From Alkalicoccobacillus porphyridii (GTDB taxonomy: Bacteria > Bacillota > Bacilli > Bacillales > Bacillaceae_D), in assembly GCF_007293315.1 (NCBI RefSeq), contig NZ_VLXZ01000003.1:186001-250000 (forward strand): a stretch of 64,000 nucleotides of DNA, written 5' to 3'. Below the pieces are notes generated by a model. That model worked only from the letters and a program-made list of their open reading frames with translations, searched no databases and was not told where the DNA came from. Both the position numbers and the translations under genes were made by a program. Positions 8,634-17,235 of this stretch are shown here, piece after piece; the first letter of the stretch is position 1, and each line of letters opens with the position of its first letter.

Positions 8634-9662
8634 TTGAAGTCAATCTTCTCCGTATTCATTGCCATGGTGCTCATGTTAGGTCTGTTTACTGCTCCCGTCA
8701 ATGCAGAAAATGAAAGCGCTAACATAACAAGTGCTAATTTTGCCATGCAAGGTTTTGCGACACTGAATGGTGGTACAACCGGTGGTGCTGGTGGTACAAC
8801 CGGTGGTGCTGGTGGTACAACTGTAACCGTGACAACAGGAGATCAACTACTTGCAGCGTTAAAGAACAAACCAAACAATACCCCTCTAACGATTTATGTG
8901 AATGGCACGATTACCCCTTCCAATACATCAGCTAGTAAAATTGACATCAAAGATATAAACGACGTTTCCATTCTAGGTGTGGGGACACGCGGTGAATTTA
9001 ATGGAATTGGAATCAAAGTATGGCGTGCGAATAATATCATCATTCGTAATTTAAAGATCCATCGTGTAAACACCGGTGATAAAGACGCCATCAGTATTGA
9101 AGGACCTTCTAATAACATCTGGGTCGATCACAATGAGCTTTACAATAGCTTAGATGTGCATAAGGATTATTACGATGGTCTATTTGATGTAAAAAGAAAT
9201 GCTAATTACATCACATTCTCGTGGAACTATGTACATGACAGCTGGAAAAGCATGCTGATGGGTTCATCAGATACTGATTCATATAACCGGAAAATCACAT
9301 TCCATAATAACTACTTTGAGAACTTAAACTCTCGTGTCCCATCTGTGCGCTTCGGTGAGGCTCATATTTTTAGTAACTACTACAGCAACATAATTGAAAC
9401 GGGAATTAACTCACGAATGGGAGCTCAGATACGTATTGAAGAGAACGCGTTTGAGAATGCTCGTAATCCAATTACGAGCCGTGACAGTAGACAGGTTGGT
9501 TATTGGCATCTAATCAACAATACATTTAGTCAGTCTACTGGTGACATTCCGACCTCTTCTACGACAACATATAACCCGCCTTATTCATTTCAGGTGACGC
9601 CTGTCAGTCAGGTAAAAGACGTCGTCCGCCAAAATGCTGGAGTAGGAAAGGTTTCACCATAG
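8634..9662 (+). CDS. Secreted pectate lyase, polysaccharide lyase family 1
   Basis: 342 residues from a TTG start with AGGGA shortly upstream. A Sec signal peptide (about 1-24, ending PVNA) is followed by a Gly/Thr-rich linker with a duplicated GGTTGGA heptad and then a parallel beta-helix catalytic domain. Family motifs are visible: [27 protein letters not shown], and [17 protein letters not shown], which includes the catalytic Arg region and Ca2+-binding aspartates. The enzyme cleaves polygalacturonate by Ca2+-dependent beta-elimination outside the cell. It is close in size and motif pattern to pectate lyases of alkaliphilic bacilli. A strong terminator follows. It is not in an operon. Confidence 0.93.
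   Translation: MKSIFSVFIAMVLMLGLFTAPVNAENESANITSANFAMQGFATLNGGTTGGAGGTTGGAGGTTVTVTTGDQLLAALKNKPNNTPLTIYVNGTITPSNTSASKIDIKDINDVSILGVGTRGEFNGIGIKVWRANNIIIRNLKIHRVNTGDKDAISIEGPSNNIWVDHNELYNSLDVHKDYYDGLFDVKRNANYITFSWNYVHDSWKSMLMGSSDTDSYNRKITFHNNYFENLNSRVPSVRFGEAHIFSNYYSNIIETGINSRMGAQIRIEENAFENARNPITSRDSRQVGYWHLINNTFSQSTGDIPTSSTTTYNPPYSFQVTPVSQVKDVVRQNAGVGKVSP
8769..8822 (+). repeat. 21-bp tandem repeat in the pectate lyase linker
   Basis: Two identical 21-bp units (8769-8789, 8790-8810), each beginning GGTGGTACAACC, plus a 12-bp partial third copy encode the heptad GGTTGGA. Exact identity at DNA level suggests recent slippage expansion of a flexible linker between the signal peptide region and the catalytic domain. 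Confidence 0.9.
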
Positions 9663-9673
9663 TATCAAGCCTT

Positions 9674-9708
9674 AAAAAAAGCCGTTCTCCCGGGGAGCGG
9701 CTTTTTTA
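9674..9708. terminator. Terminator between pectate lyase and nagR
   Basis: GCCGTTCTC-CCGG-GGAGCGGC is flanked by A7 and T6, so it can work in both directions for the convergent pectate lyase and nag operon. The nagR stop codon lies in its T-run. Confidence 0.88.
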
Positions 9709-10428
9709 TCGTTCTAATTGGATGAAGAATTTATAGCGGTCCGCTCGATAGATCGATTTTACAACCTCAAATGGCTTTTGATTTTCTAGATAGCCCGTAC
9801 GATGAAATAAAAGCACAGAGCTTTTTTCCTCAATCTCTAAGATCGTTGCTTCTTCTTTTGTAGCAGAACTCGCCTCAATGGATTGAGTCGCTTTTTTAAT
9901 GCTTTGTTTCTGTTCATTTTCGACGTACCCATATAATGAATGGGAGGCCACCTCTTCCGTTAAACGAGGGAGAAGAGTTACGGGCATATATGAAGTTTCA
10001 TAAGCCATTGGAATTGAATCTGCCAGACGAATTCGTTTAATTTCATAGATCTCAGTGCCTTCCTCCACCTCTAACCTGTTAGCTACATGATTTGTTGCTT
10101 TAACTCTCTGAAAGCTCAACATACGAGAGCTTGGTTCCATTCCCCTGGCTGCCATTTCTTCTGAAAAACTAGTAAGGCCCTGCAACGATTGCTCTAGCTT
10201 GGCTTGAGCGACAAATGTACCTTTTCCACGCTGCTTCTCGAGGATGCCTTCACTTGTCAGATTATTAATTGCCTGACGAACGGTCATTCGACTGATTTCA
10301 TGTGTTTCTGAGAACTCTCGCTCTGAAGGAATGAGATCTCCCGGCTGCAATTGCTTCTCTTCAATCAGCTTCTTAATTTCTTCCTCAAGCTGATAATAAA
10401 TAGGAAGATGTGATTTTTTATTAATCAT
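9706..10428 (-). CDS. nagR: GntR/HutC-family repressor of N-acetylglucosamine genes
   Basis: 240 residues: an N-terminal GntR winged helix (about 5-75, with PSEREFSETHEISRMTVRQAINNL) and a C-terminal UTRA effector domain (about 90-235). Length and pattern match NagR (YvoA) of B. subtilis, which is released by glucosamine-6-phosphate or N-acetylglucosamine-6-phosphate. It is the last gene of nagA-nagB-nagR, separated by 3 bases from nagB, so the repressor is autoregulated with its targets. A matching operator precedes nagA at 12390-12405. Confidence 0.9.
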   Translation of the reverse strand: MINKKSHLPIYYQLEEEIKKLIEEKQLQPGDLIPSEREFSETHEISRMTVRQAINNLTSEGILEKQRGKGTFVAQAKLEQSLQGLTSFSEEMAARGMEPSSRMLSFQRVKATNHVANRLEVEEGTEIYEIKRIRLADSIPMAYETSYMPVTLLPRLTEEVASHSLYGYVENEQKQSIKKATQSIEASSATKEEATILEIEEKSSVLLFHRTGYLENQKPFEVVKSIYRADRYKFFIQLER

Positions 10429-10431
10429 TGA

Positions 10432-11178
10432 TTAGTGCGCCTCCGCTTTTTGATTGACTACTGATAATGCCTCCTGATCGGCAATAATCGTAACATGAGG
10501 ATGCTTCTGCAAAATAGATGCCGGAATCTGTTCATCTATTTGTCCATATAAACACTGGTAAAGAATCTCTGCTTTTTCTATCCCACTTACAATTAACAAG
10601 ATCCGTTTGGCTTTCATAATGGTGGCAATACCGAGTGTGATAGCCTGTGTTGGGACCTCCGATTCACTTGAGAAATACTTGGCATTAGCCTGGCGGGTTG
10701 ACGGTGTTAGCTGAACGACATGTGTCTCTGAATCAAAGCTTGTTCCAGGCTCATTAAAACCTATATGACCATTTTTCCCAATACCCAAAAGCTGTAGATC
10801 CACACCACCAAGTGATTGAAGTGTGTGAGTGTACCTCTCTGCTTCCTCTTCAAGATTCGCCGCTAAACCATTTGGTAAATACGTTTGAGTTTTTGGTATA
10901 TTCGCAGGTTCAAAGAGATGTTTATTCATGTAATACGAATAACTCTGCTCGTCGCTTGGGGCTTTGCCGACATACTCATCCAAGTTAACCGTATGCACCT
11001 GTTTATACGAGGTCCCATTCAGCTGATGGTCCCGTACAAGATACGTATATGTACCAAGTGGTGTTCCTCCAGTTGCTAATCCTAGCACTGTTTGCGGTCG
11101 ATCCTGAACGGTCTCAATGATGATTTTTGCCGCTTGCTGACTCATCTGATCATAGTTCTGTACTTCAATGATTTTCAT
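10432..11178 (-). CDS. nagB: Glucosamine-6-phosphate deaminase
   Basis: 248 residues from the ATG at 11178, chosen because GGAGG lies 7 bases upstream and the product starts MKIIEVQNYDQMS as in homologues. Motifs include GLATGGTPLGTY, NLDEYVG with the catalytic Asp, and GIGKNGHIGFNEPG with the catalytic His region. It converts glucosamine-6-phosphate to fructose-6-phosphate and ammonia in the cytoplasm. The gene overlaps the end of nagA by 14 bases, so translation is probably coupled. Confidence 0.94.
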   Translation of the reverse strand: MKIIEVQNYDQMSQQAAKIIIETVQDRPQTVLGLATGGTPLGTYTYLVRDHQLNGTSYKQVHTVNLDEYVGKAPSDEQSYSYYMNKHLFEPANIPKTQTYLPNGLAANLEEEAERYTHTLQSLGGVDLQLLGIGKNGHIGFNEPGTSFDSETHVVQLTPSTRQANAKYFSSESEVPTQAITLGIATIMKAKRILLIVSGIEKAEILYQCLYGQIDEQIPASILQKHPHVTIIADQEALSVVNQKAEAH

Positions 11179-12373
11179 TCTTTTCCTCCATTCCATTATA
11201 CACAAGCTGCCCCCGACAAAATGTCAGCATCACTCGATTTTTATCGTTAAGGATCACGATATCGGCGTCTTTTCCAACGGCAATACTACCCTTACGATCA
11301 TCTATATTTAACTGTTTTGCTGGATTGAGTGAGGCCATTTTAATTGCATCTGCTAAGGAACACCCTGTAAATTCAAGCATATTTCTTATCGCTTCATCCA
11401 TTCGTAAAAGGCTACCAGCAAGTGTGCCATCTACAAGACTCGCTCTCCCATTCTCCACGTACACATCCTGTCCACCCAGATCATAGATGCCATTTTCTAA
11501 GCCCTTTGCACGAATCGAATCTGTAATTAAGATAATATTCTCAGATGACTTTTGTTGGAGGGTTAGGTTTACGATCCTAGGATCTACATGAATGCCGTCT
11601 ACAATCAGCTCAGCCTTTAGTTTGTCCTCTAAAAAACAAGCACCCACTACTCCCGGTTCGCGGTGATGAAGACCACTCATTTGATTAAATAAATGCGTTA
11701 CTTGCTTTGCTCCCGCTTGAACAAATGTATCTACTTCATGACAACTCGCATTTGAATGACCAATGGATGCAACAATTCCTTGTTTATCTAGATAGTTAAG
11801 TAACTCAGCTCCACCCTCCTGCTCTGGTGCTAATGTAACCAATTTTATTTGCTGGTTCGCTGCTTGCTGCCACTTTTGAAATAAGGATATATCTCCAGGC
11901 ATAATGTGTTCCTTTGGTTGTGCTCCTGCCATGTCTGGATTAATAAAGGGGCCTTCTAGATGAACACCAAGTACCTCTGCTCCTCTAACCTTCTTCTGCT
12001 GAAGGATGTACTGACCTGCATTCTCTAAACTCTTTGTAATTGCTTCTTTACTCTGCGTCATGGTGGTCGCTAGAAAACTTGTTGTTCCCTCTTGCGGAAG
12101 TGTTTTTGCCATTGTCTCAAAGGAATCGTAATTGCCATCCATGGCATCTGCCCCGCCTGCCCCGTGAGTATGAATATCAATAAATCCCGGAACAGCTTTT
12201 ATATGTGGTTGTAGGCTAAAGTCCAATATGTCATATGAATTATCAGGTTCTGCCCAATCTTTCATGGGTCCAAACGAATGAATGAAACCATCTGCTAGTA
12301 TAAGAAATCCCTTTTCTATCGTCTGCTTTTCTATATATAAATTAATGTTTGTTAAAACATTGACTCTTTCCAT
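11165..12373 (-). CDS. nagA: N-acetylglucosamine-6-phosphate deacetylase
   Basis: 402 residues of the amidohydrolase superfamily. PGFIDIHTHGAGGADAMDG carries the metal-binding HxH, HLEGPFINP the conserved Glu, and GHSNASC with HLFNQMSGLHHREPG the further metal and substrate histidines; LITDSIRAKG holds the catalytic Asp. It removes acetate from N-acetylglucosamine-6-phosphate, feeding nagB directly. First gene of the nag operon. The sugar probably comes from chitin or from peptidoglycan turnover. No nagP PTS gene is within the window. Confidence 0.94.
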   Translation of the reverse strand: MERVNVLTNINLYIEKQTIEKGFLILADGFIHSFGPMKDWAEPDNSYDILDFSLQPHIKAVPGFIDIHTHGAGGADAMDGNYDSFETMAKTLPQEGTTSFLATTMTQSKEAITKSLENAGQYILQQKKVRGAEVLGVHLEGPFINPDMAGAQPKEHIMPGDISLFQKWQQAANQQIKLVTLAPEQEGGAELLNYLDKQGIVASIGHSNASCHEVDTFVQAGAKQVTHLFNQMSGLHHREPGVVGACFLEDKLKAELIVDGIHVDPRIVNLTLQQKSSENIILITDSIRAKGLENGIYDLGGQDVYVENGRASLVDGTLAGSLLRMDEAIRNMLEFTGCSLADAIKMASLNPAKQLNIDDRKGSIAVGKDADIVILNDKNRVMLTFCRGQLVYNGMEEKNENH

Positions 12374-12389
12374 ATTAACCCCCTAATAT

Positions 12390-12405
12390 AGTTGTCTATA
12401 CCAGT
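12390..12405. promoter_or_regulatory. NagR operator (dre-like site)
   Basis: The minus strand reads ACTGGTATAGACAACT, which fits the WTGGTNTAGACAAN pattern bound by NagR/DasR regulators. It lies 17 bases before the nagA start codon, suited to repress the operon that also encodes NagR. Confidence 0.72.
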
Positions 12406-12543
12406 TCTTTTTCCTTACTATACCTACCTTTAATTTCTCCGTCAAGAAGAGAAAAGTACGTTAGATAATCTATCGCACTGAAACAATGGCACCTAGACAA
12501 GCTGTTAAGGTGAAGGGATAACTAACTTGAAGAGGTGAACAGC

Positions 12544-13887
12544 ATGAGAAGAGAAAGCAAAGCATTAAGTGTATTATGTATCGTTACCATGACTCTATCC
12601 ATGTACCAGCCTAATGTTGCATCTGCCGAGTCCATCCCTTTCCCATTAAACAAGGATAATGACTACAACTTGGACGGAGATCATTTCTTACCATCTAATT
12701 TAGATACGATTAGTTGGGGGCATTTGCCGAACCGCCAATCAGAAGCCGTGATGGAGATATCTTCGGGTGAGACGATTACCGTTGATACCGTATCACATGA
12801 AGGCATTTTGGATGATCAAGGCAGAGATCCAGTAGAGTATTTTGCCGAGTACGGAATTAGTGAAGATGAAATCCTTGAAGAAGCTAAGACCATTGCCTAT
12901 TCAGATATTGATCACGATTTTGATGATCACGGACCACATATCGTTACCGGACCTGTTGCCATTGAAGGCGCTGAACCCGGAGATGTGTTAAAGGTTGATA
13001 TTCTCGCCCTGACACCACGTGTTCCATACGGAGTCATCTCAAATCGGCATTACAAGGGGGCTCTGCCAGAAGAATTCCCAGAGAACGAAGGGCCACAAGA
13101 AGGGGCAAGTGCAGATCAACCCGAACTCTATAATAATGTTTCCTTATTTACACCGATTGAGTTGATTGATGGTCAATGGTATGGAGAGATTATTGGAGAA
13201 GATGTACATTTTCCAATTGATCCATTTATGGGCATGATGGGTGTAGCTACGGATACCGATGAAGAGGTTCACTCCGTCCCCCCTACTCATACAGGCGGAA
13301 ATATTGATATTAATGACCTAACAGCAGGAGCCACCCTCTATCTACCAGTTGAAGTAGCGGGGGCAATGTTTTACACAGGAGATCCTCACTTTGCTCAAGG
13401 GGATGGGGAAGTAGCCCTTACCGCACTTGAAGCCTCATTGCGCACAACCTTTCGCTTAACTGTACTCAAGCAGGGAGATGAACGAATTCCAGGTAATGCA
13501 GATGACTTCACACACCCATTCGGAGAAACGGATGAATTCTGGATCCCAATTGGACTAGATGAAGATCTAAACGAAGCGATGAAGGATGCGACAAGAAGAT
13601 CCATTGATTTCCTAGAGGATGAACTAGGCATGGACCGCGCTAAAGCTTATGCCTACCTAAGTGCTGCGACGGATTACGAAGTCTCACAGGTTGTTGATAT
13701 CACAAAAGGCATTCATGGCATGATCCGCAAGTCCGATTTTGCCAATAAAGTTGAGGCTCAAGATGGAGAAACCTTGCCTGATACCGCAACGAACAACGGA
13801 GGCTGGCTTGTGATTGGCGCTGGATTACTACTAGTAGGAGCTATCTTTTTCCTAGTAAGTAGGAGACTCAGAGCTTTAAGAAATTAA
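12544..13887 (+). CDS. Secreted, sortase-anchored acetamidase/formamidase-family protein
   Basis: 447 residues from the ATG at 12544, which has AGAGGTG 6 bases upstream; a GTG three codons earlier is also possible. A signal peptide (about 1-30, ending ASA) leads into an FmdA/AmdA domain recognisable by VTGPVAIEGAEPGDVLKVDIL, FPIDPFMGMMGVA, TGGNIDINDLTAGATLYLPV and AQGDGEVALTALE. The C-terminus is LPDTA, a hydrophobic span (about 415-437) and RRLRALRN, a cell-wall sorting signal of the LPDTS/LPDTA type used by class D sortases. The protein is rich in Asp and Glu. Usual family members are cytoplasmic amide hydrolases without signal peptide or anchor, so the location is unusual and the substrate is unknown. 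It is transcribed alone. Confidence 0.85.
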   Translation: MRRESKALSVLCIVTMTLSMYQPNVASAESIPFPLNKDNDYNLDGDHFLPSNLDTISWGHLPNRQSEAVMEISSGETITVDTVSHEGILDDQGRDPVEYFAEYGISEDEILEEAKTIAYSDIDHDFDDHGPHIVTGPVAIEGAEPGDVLKVDILALTPRVPYGVISNRHYKGALPEEFPENEGPQEGASADQPELYNNVSLFTPIELIDGQWYGEIIGEDVHFPIDPFMGMMGVATDTDEEVHSVPPTHTGGNIDINDLTAGATLYLPVEVAGAMFYTGDPHFAQGDGEVALTALEASLRTTFRLTVLKQGDERIPGNADDFTHPFGETDEFWIPIGLDEDLNEAMKDATRRSIDFLEDELGMDRAKAYAYLSAATDYEVSQVVDITKGIHGMIRKSDFANKVEAQDGETLPDTATNNGGWLVIGAGLLLVGAIFFLVSRRLRALRN

Positions 13888-13896
13888 TATAAGGAA

Positions 13897-13932
13897 AACA
13901 CAGTGGCAGACCGTGGTCACTGTGTTTTTTTG
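13897..13932 (+). terminator. Terminator after the anchored acetamidase gene
   Basis: AACACAGTG, a 12-base loop with some internal pairing, CACTGTGTT and a run of T residues. Confidence 0.88.
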
Positions 13933-13960
13933 TGTGGCGTGCGGTGGGCGTGTGAAGACT

Positions 13961-14009
13961 TTTGAGCATGCACGTGCTAGATTCGCGCATCTCGGGTCTA
14001 TTTGAGCAT
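13961..14009. repeat. Short periodic motif cluster in a convergent gap
   Basis: TTTGAGCAT (13961), TTCGCGCAT (13982) and TTTGAGCAT (14001) recur at 21- and 19-base steps between two convergent genes. Only three copies exist, so this could be chance; it is listed because a longer array with the same pitch and a different core lies at 17236-17431, also between convergent genes. Confidence 0.3.
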
Positions 14010-14022
14010 TTCAAGAAATATT

Positions 14023-14772
14023 TTACTGATAGTAGCCTGGTGTTTGCTCACGCCCTCCCTTACTCGCCACCGCACCTCTACTCACTTCATATGACCAGTT
14101 CCATTCTCCCTGATCTAACCCTTTTTCCCATGTTTCCCGAAAGGTAACAATATAGACTTCATTGTCAATTTCATTAACAGTCACTTCCTGTTGCACGTCG
14201 TACCCATTAATAACACTCGTCCAAGTTCCTTCTTCTTTTGGAAAGTGATCATACTCTACATCACGAGCTGCATGGGCCTCTACTATGGCATCCTGCCTAG
14301 TAAATGGAGGTTGCTCGGGCGAGAGCCCTGTAAGAATAAAGGCTATAGCAACGGCTACTATAAGAGGAATCGAGGGCAACGTAAAGAACCTTGGTCTCTT
14401 TTTTCTAATAAAGTAATCTATCAATCCATAAGTTAAAGCAGCTGCCCCACCTATCACTGCTCCATTAAAGGATGAAATTAAACCAAAGGGCAGACCGAAC
14501 AGTCCGTGTATCAACACATATATCCAGCCGGCCATCTGAATAAATGTTCGATCAACCCACTCAATGAATATGGATACTAATGATCCGTATATGAGGATAA
14601 CGACACCGCTATACACAAAATAAATCATAAGCCACGATAAAAAATGAGTACCTAGCTCATATAAATATTGCTCACGTATGGCAATAGTATAGTCGGCTGA
14701 TAAGTAGATAGATAGCATGCTTGTAGCAAAAAATGCAGCCTGAAGCTTTCTCGAGAGCCAACCCTTCTCCAT
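14023..14772 (-). CDS. Membrane protein of unknown function
   Basis: 249 residues, GGGGA before the ATG. About five hydrophobic segments occupy residues 10-150 (including LSWLMIYFVYSGVVILIYGSL, WIYVLIHGLFGLPFGLI and IPLIVAVAIAFILTG), followed by a soluble C-terminal stretch of about 95 residues beginning SPEQPPFTRQDAIVEAHAARDVEYDHFPKEEGTW, which reads like a PepSY- or YcdB-like small extracytoplasmic domain, though I cannot assign a family. It stands alone between the anchored acetamidase and the symporter. No function is proposed. Confidence 0.7.
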   Translation of the reverse strand: MEKGWLSRKLQAAFFATSMLSIYLSADYTIAIREQYLYELGTHFLSWLMIYFVYSGVVILIYGSLVSIFIEWVDRTFIQMAGWIYVLIHGLFGLPFGLISSFNGAVIGGAAALTYGLIDYFIRKKRPRFFTLPSIPLIVAVAIAFILTGLSPEQPPFTRQDAIVEAHAARDVEYDHFPKEEGTWTSVINGYDVQQEVTVNEIDNEVYIVTFRETWEKGLDQGEWNWSYEVSRGAVASKGGREQTPGYYQ

Positions 14773-14848
14773 AGAGAACTTTCCCCACTTTTGTTTTCTT
14801 TTATCATACCATATGTGAAGCGATGAGCAATATCAAATGATAGATAAA

Positions 14849-14880
14849 ACAGACTCTTAGTATTTTCACTAAGAGTCTAT
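14849..14880 (-). terminator. Terminator after the SSS symporter
   Basis: The minus strand reads AGACTCTTAGT, a short loop, ACTAAGAGTCT and then TTTTA. An 11-bp perfect stem placed 14 bases beyond the symporter stop codon. Confidence 0.85.
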
Positions 14881-14893
14881 TTAGTCACTTAAT

Positions 14894-16483
14894 TTATGCT
14901 GCAATCCCCCATGGAGAAAAGACCCAATAGGTTAAGAGAACTATGATGACAATGACTGCACTGAGCCACTTTGCATGCTTCCAAGGAGTCAGATCGACTT
15001 TAACTTCAGCTTTTGGAAAGGTAAACGTTTTGGCTGAAGGTTGAAAGCGGCTAATGGCCCAAAGTAAAAGCAAGTCCACAAAGAATATGACACTAAACAC
15101 GTACAGATAATGAATATCCGTAAACAGCTGCGTGGAGCTATATACGATTAAGTGGAAAATAAATGTCACCTTTGCAGCAAACGGTGTGGCATATTTAGAA
15201 TAAAATCCAAGAATAATGACTGCCAAAAGCGGCATGCTATACAACCCATTAAACTGCTGGACGATGTGGAATAATCCAGCCGGAGCGAATGAAATCAATG
15301 GGGCGATGATTGTTGAAATCAGCCCAACGATGATCGTAAACATCTTTCCTGCTCTGGCAACCTGAGCATCCGTTGCATTTTTCTTTAACGGTTTATAAAA
15401 ATCCAACGTCATTAATGTCGTCGTTGCATTTAATGCCCCAACAAATGAGCTTAGAATCGCTCCAAAAATGACAGCTGCAAAAAAACCAAGCATCCATTCT
15501 GGAAGAATTTCCGTCACAAGCATAGGATAGGCATTATCTGCTGGTTCTACTGAGTCCCCGAAGAAGTTGTAAGCAACTATTCCCGGAAATACTAAAAACA
15601 GAGCACCAAAGATTTTAAAGAACCCTACATAAAGAGCTCCTTTTTGCCCTTCTTTTAAATCTCGTCCCGCCAAGACCTTCTGCACAATTAATTGATTGGT
15701 ACACCAAAAAAACAAGTTATTAAAGAACAACCCAAGAAACAGCGTAGGCCATGGCACCATCAGAGAATCAACCGCACCAAATGAATTTAATTTCTCTGGG
15801 GTTTGCTCTCGAATCGTTTCAAACCCTCCTAAAAAACTGCCATCTCCGAGTACAATTAATCCGAGGATCGGTATGGAAAGACCAGCTACTAAAAGTCCGA
15901 ACCCATAGACTGTATCACTAAAAGCACTTAGTCTTAACCCACCAATTAATAAATAGAGCAGACCAATCACCCCGATAACTCCGGAGATTAGCGAAATAGC
16001 GACAAGAGATGAAACATTTAATATGCCTTCAATCGAAAAGATTTGGTTAAATACTAAGGCACCCGAATACAGAACCACAGGTAAAAACGAAATAACATAT
16101 GTAAAGATAAATAATAACGAGGCAATTCGTTTCGTCGCCGTATCAAACCTAATTTCGATAAAATCTGTGACCGTATCAACGCCATGCTTTAAGTATTTTG
16201 GTAGGAAGATTAATGCAAGTGCAACGATGGCTATCGCCGCCGTTACCTCCCACCCCATCACTTCCATCCCAGTTTCATAGCTCTGTCCATTTTGACCCAC
16301 TATTTGTTCTGTGGATAAATTGGTCATAACAACACTACCAGAAATGGTGATTCCAGTTAAACTACGACCACCTAAAAAAAGGCCTTCAGAGCTTGTTAAA
16401 TCGACTCCTCTACTGCGCTTATAAGCGAACAGCCAGATGGCAGCCACCAATACAACAAATGTGACCACTGAAAATATGCCCAA
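14894..16483 (-). CDS. Sodium:solute symporter (SSS family)
   Basis: 529 residues from a TTG at 16483 that follows AGGGAG by 8 bases; a GTG three codons upstream would overlap the ribosome site. About 13-14 hydrophobic spans, starting with IFSVVTFVVLVAAIWLFAY. EGLFLGGRSLTGITISGSVVMTNLSTEQIVGQNGQSY is the family's conserved first-to-second span region, with the Na2-site Ser/Thr cluster expected in later spans. It resembles the SglT/SGLT sugar branch rather than the proline (PutP) or pantothenate branch, but the substrate is not certain. Uptake is driven by Na+, useful at high pH. It is transcribed alone. Confidence 0.85.
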   Translation of the reverse strand: MGIFSVVTFVVLVAAIWLFAYKRSRGVDLTSSEGLFLGGRSLTGITISGSVVMTNLSTEQIVGQNGQSYETGMEVMGWEVTAAIAIVALALIFLPKYLKHGVDTVTDFIEIRFDTATKRIASLLFIFTYVISFLPVVLYSGALVFNQIFSIEGILNVSSLVAISLISGVIGVIGLLYLLIGGLRLSAFSDTVYGFGLLVAGLSIPILGLIVLGDGSFLGGFETIREQTPEKLNSFGAVDSLMVPWPTLFLGLFFNNLFFWCTNQLIVQKVLAGRDLKEGQKGALYVGFFKIFGALFLVFPGIVAYNFFGDSVEPADNAYPMLVTEILPEWMLGFFAAVIFGAILSSFVGALNATTTLMTLDFYKPLKKNATDAQVARAGKMFTIIVGLISTIIAPLISFAPAGLFHIVQQFNGLYSMPLLAVIILGFYSKYATPFAAKVTFIFHLIVYSSTQLFTDIHYLYVFSVIFFVDLLLLWAISRFQPSAKTFTFPKAEVKVDLTPWKHAKWLSAVIVIIVLLTYWVFSPWGIAA

Positions 16484-16729
16484 TCCAACCACTCCCTATC
16501 ATATGACAATGTAATAATCTGTATAAGACATTATCTTTCCTTTTTTATTTATCGTTAAACCATTGAGTGCGCTTACCTGAAAATAAAATTTTTGTGTGGG
16601 AATGGAGGTGTTATAATTTGTGGATATAAGTGTGGATATTAAGTGTTTTCATTGCATCAATATTATTTTAGTTGTGCACTAAAATAAATTTCCATACAAT
16701 AGGAATAAAAGATGATCTGGAGTGAGGAC

Positions 16730-17170
16730 ATGAAGATCTATCAAGCTACGACAAATGACATTGAGCAGGTTGCCTATCTATTTAATTTGTATCGGCAGTT
16801 TTATCATCAACCTTCTAATATAGATGGTGCTGTTTCATACATACGTGAACGACTGGAGCAAAAGGACTCCACGATATTTATAGCTGAGATGGAAGGATCT
16901 TATGTTGGGTTTGTGCAGCTCTACCCTACGTTCTCATCCATTGCGATGCAAAAAGCACTTATTCTAAATGACTTGTTTGTTTTGGAGGAAGCGAGAAAGA
17001 TGGGAATTGGGGATATCCTGTTAGCAAGTGCGAAAGAGCACGCACTTCGTGAAGGCGTTACACGTTTAAGCTTAAGTACCGCTATTCATAATCATGCAGC
17101 GCAAGCCCTCTACAATAAACATGGCTATGAGCGTGATCAAGATTTTTATCATTACCAGTTGACCATTTAG
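16730..17170 (+). CDS. GNAT-family N-acetyltransferase
   Basis: 146 residues from the ATG at 16730 with GGAG 7 bases upstream. A single acetyltransferase fold: IYQATTNDIEQVAYLFNLYRQFY at the N-terminus, ILNDLFVLEEARKMGIGDILLASA with the acetyl-CoA pyrophosphate loop (R-x-x-G-x-G-like, here RKMGIG), and AQALYNKHGYERDQDFYHY at the end. The substrate is unknown; similar small GNATs modify small amines or ribosomal proteins. It is transcribed alone and ended by a strong hairpin. Confidence 0.85.
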   Translation: MKIYQATTNDIEQVAYLFNLYRQFYHQPSNIDGAVSYIRERLEQKDSTIFIAEMEGSYVGFVQLYPTFSSIAMQKALILNDLFVLEEARKMGIGDILLASAKEHALREGVTRLSLSTAIHNHAAQALYNKHGYERDQDFYHYQLTI

Positions 17171-17182
17171 GGAGAATGAAAG

Positions 17183-17221
17183 AGAGGGAGAAGACATCAT
17201 ATGATGCCTTCTCCTCTTTTT
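17183..17221 (+). terminator. Terminator after the GNAT gene
   Basis: AGAGGGAGAAG and CTTCTCCTCT flank CATCATATGATG, which extends the stem, and TTTTT follows. Confidence 0.85.
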
Positions 17222-17235
17222 GAAGCGTACGATAA

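Noticed and set aside
13962-14147. Open frame of 61 codons on the plus strand
   Set aside because: It overlaps the end of the membrane protein gene on the other strand, has no Shine-Dalgarno site and includes the short periodic motifs.
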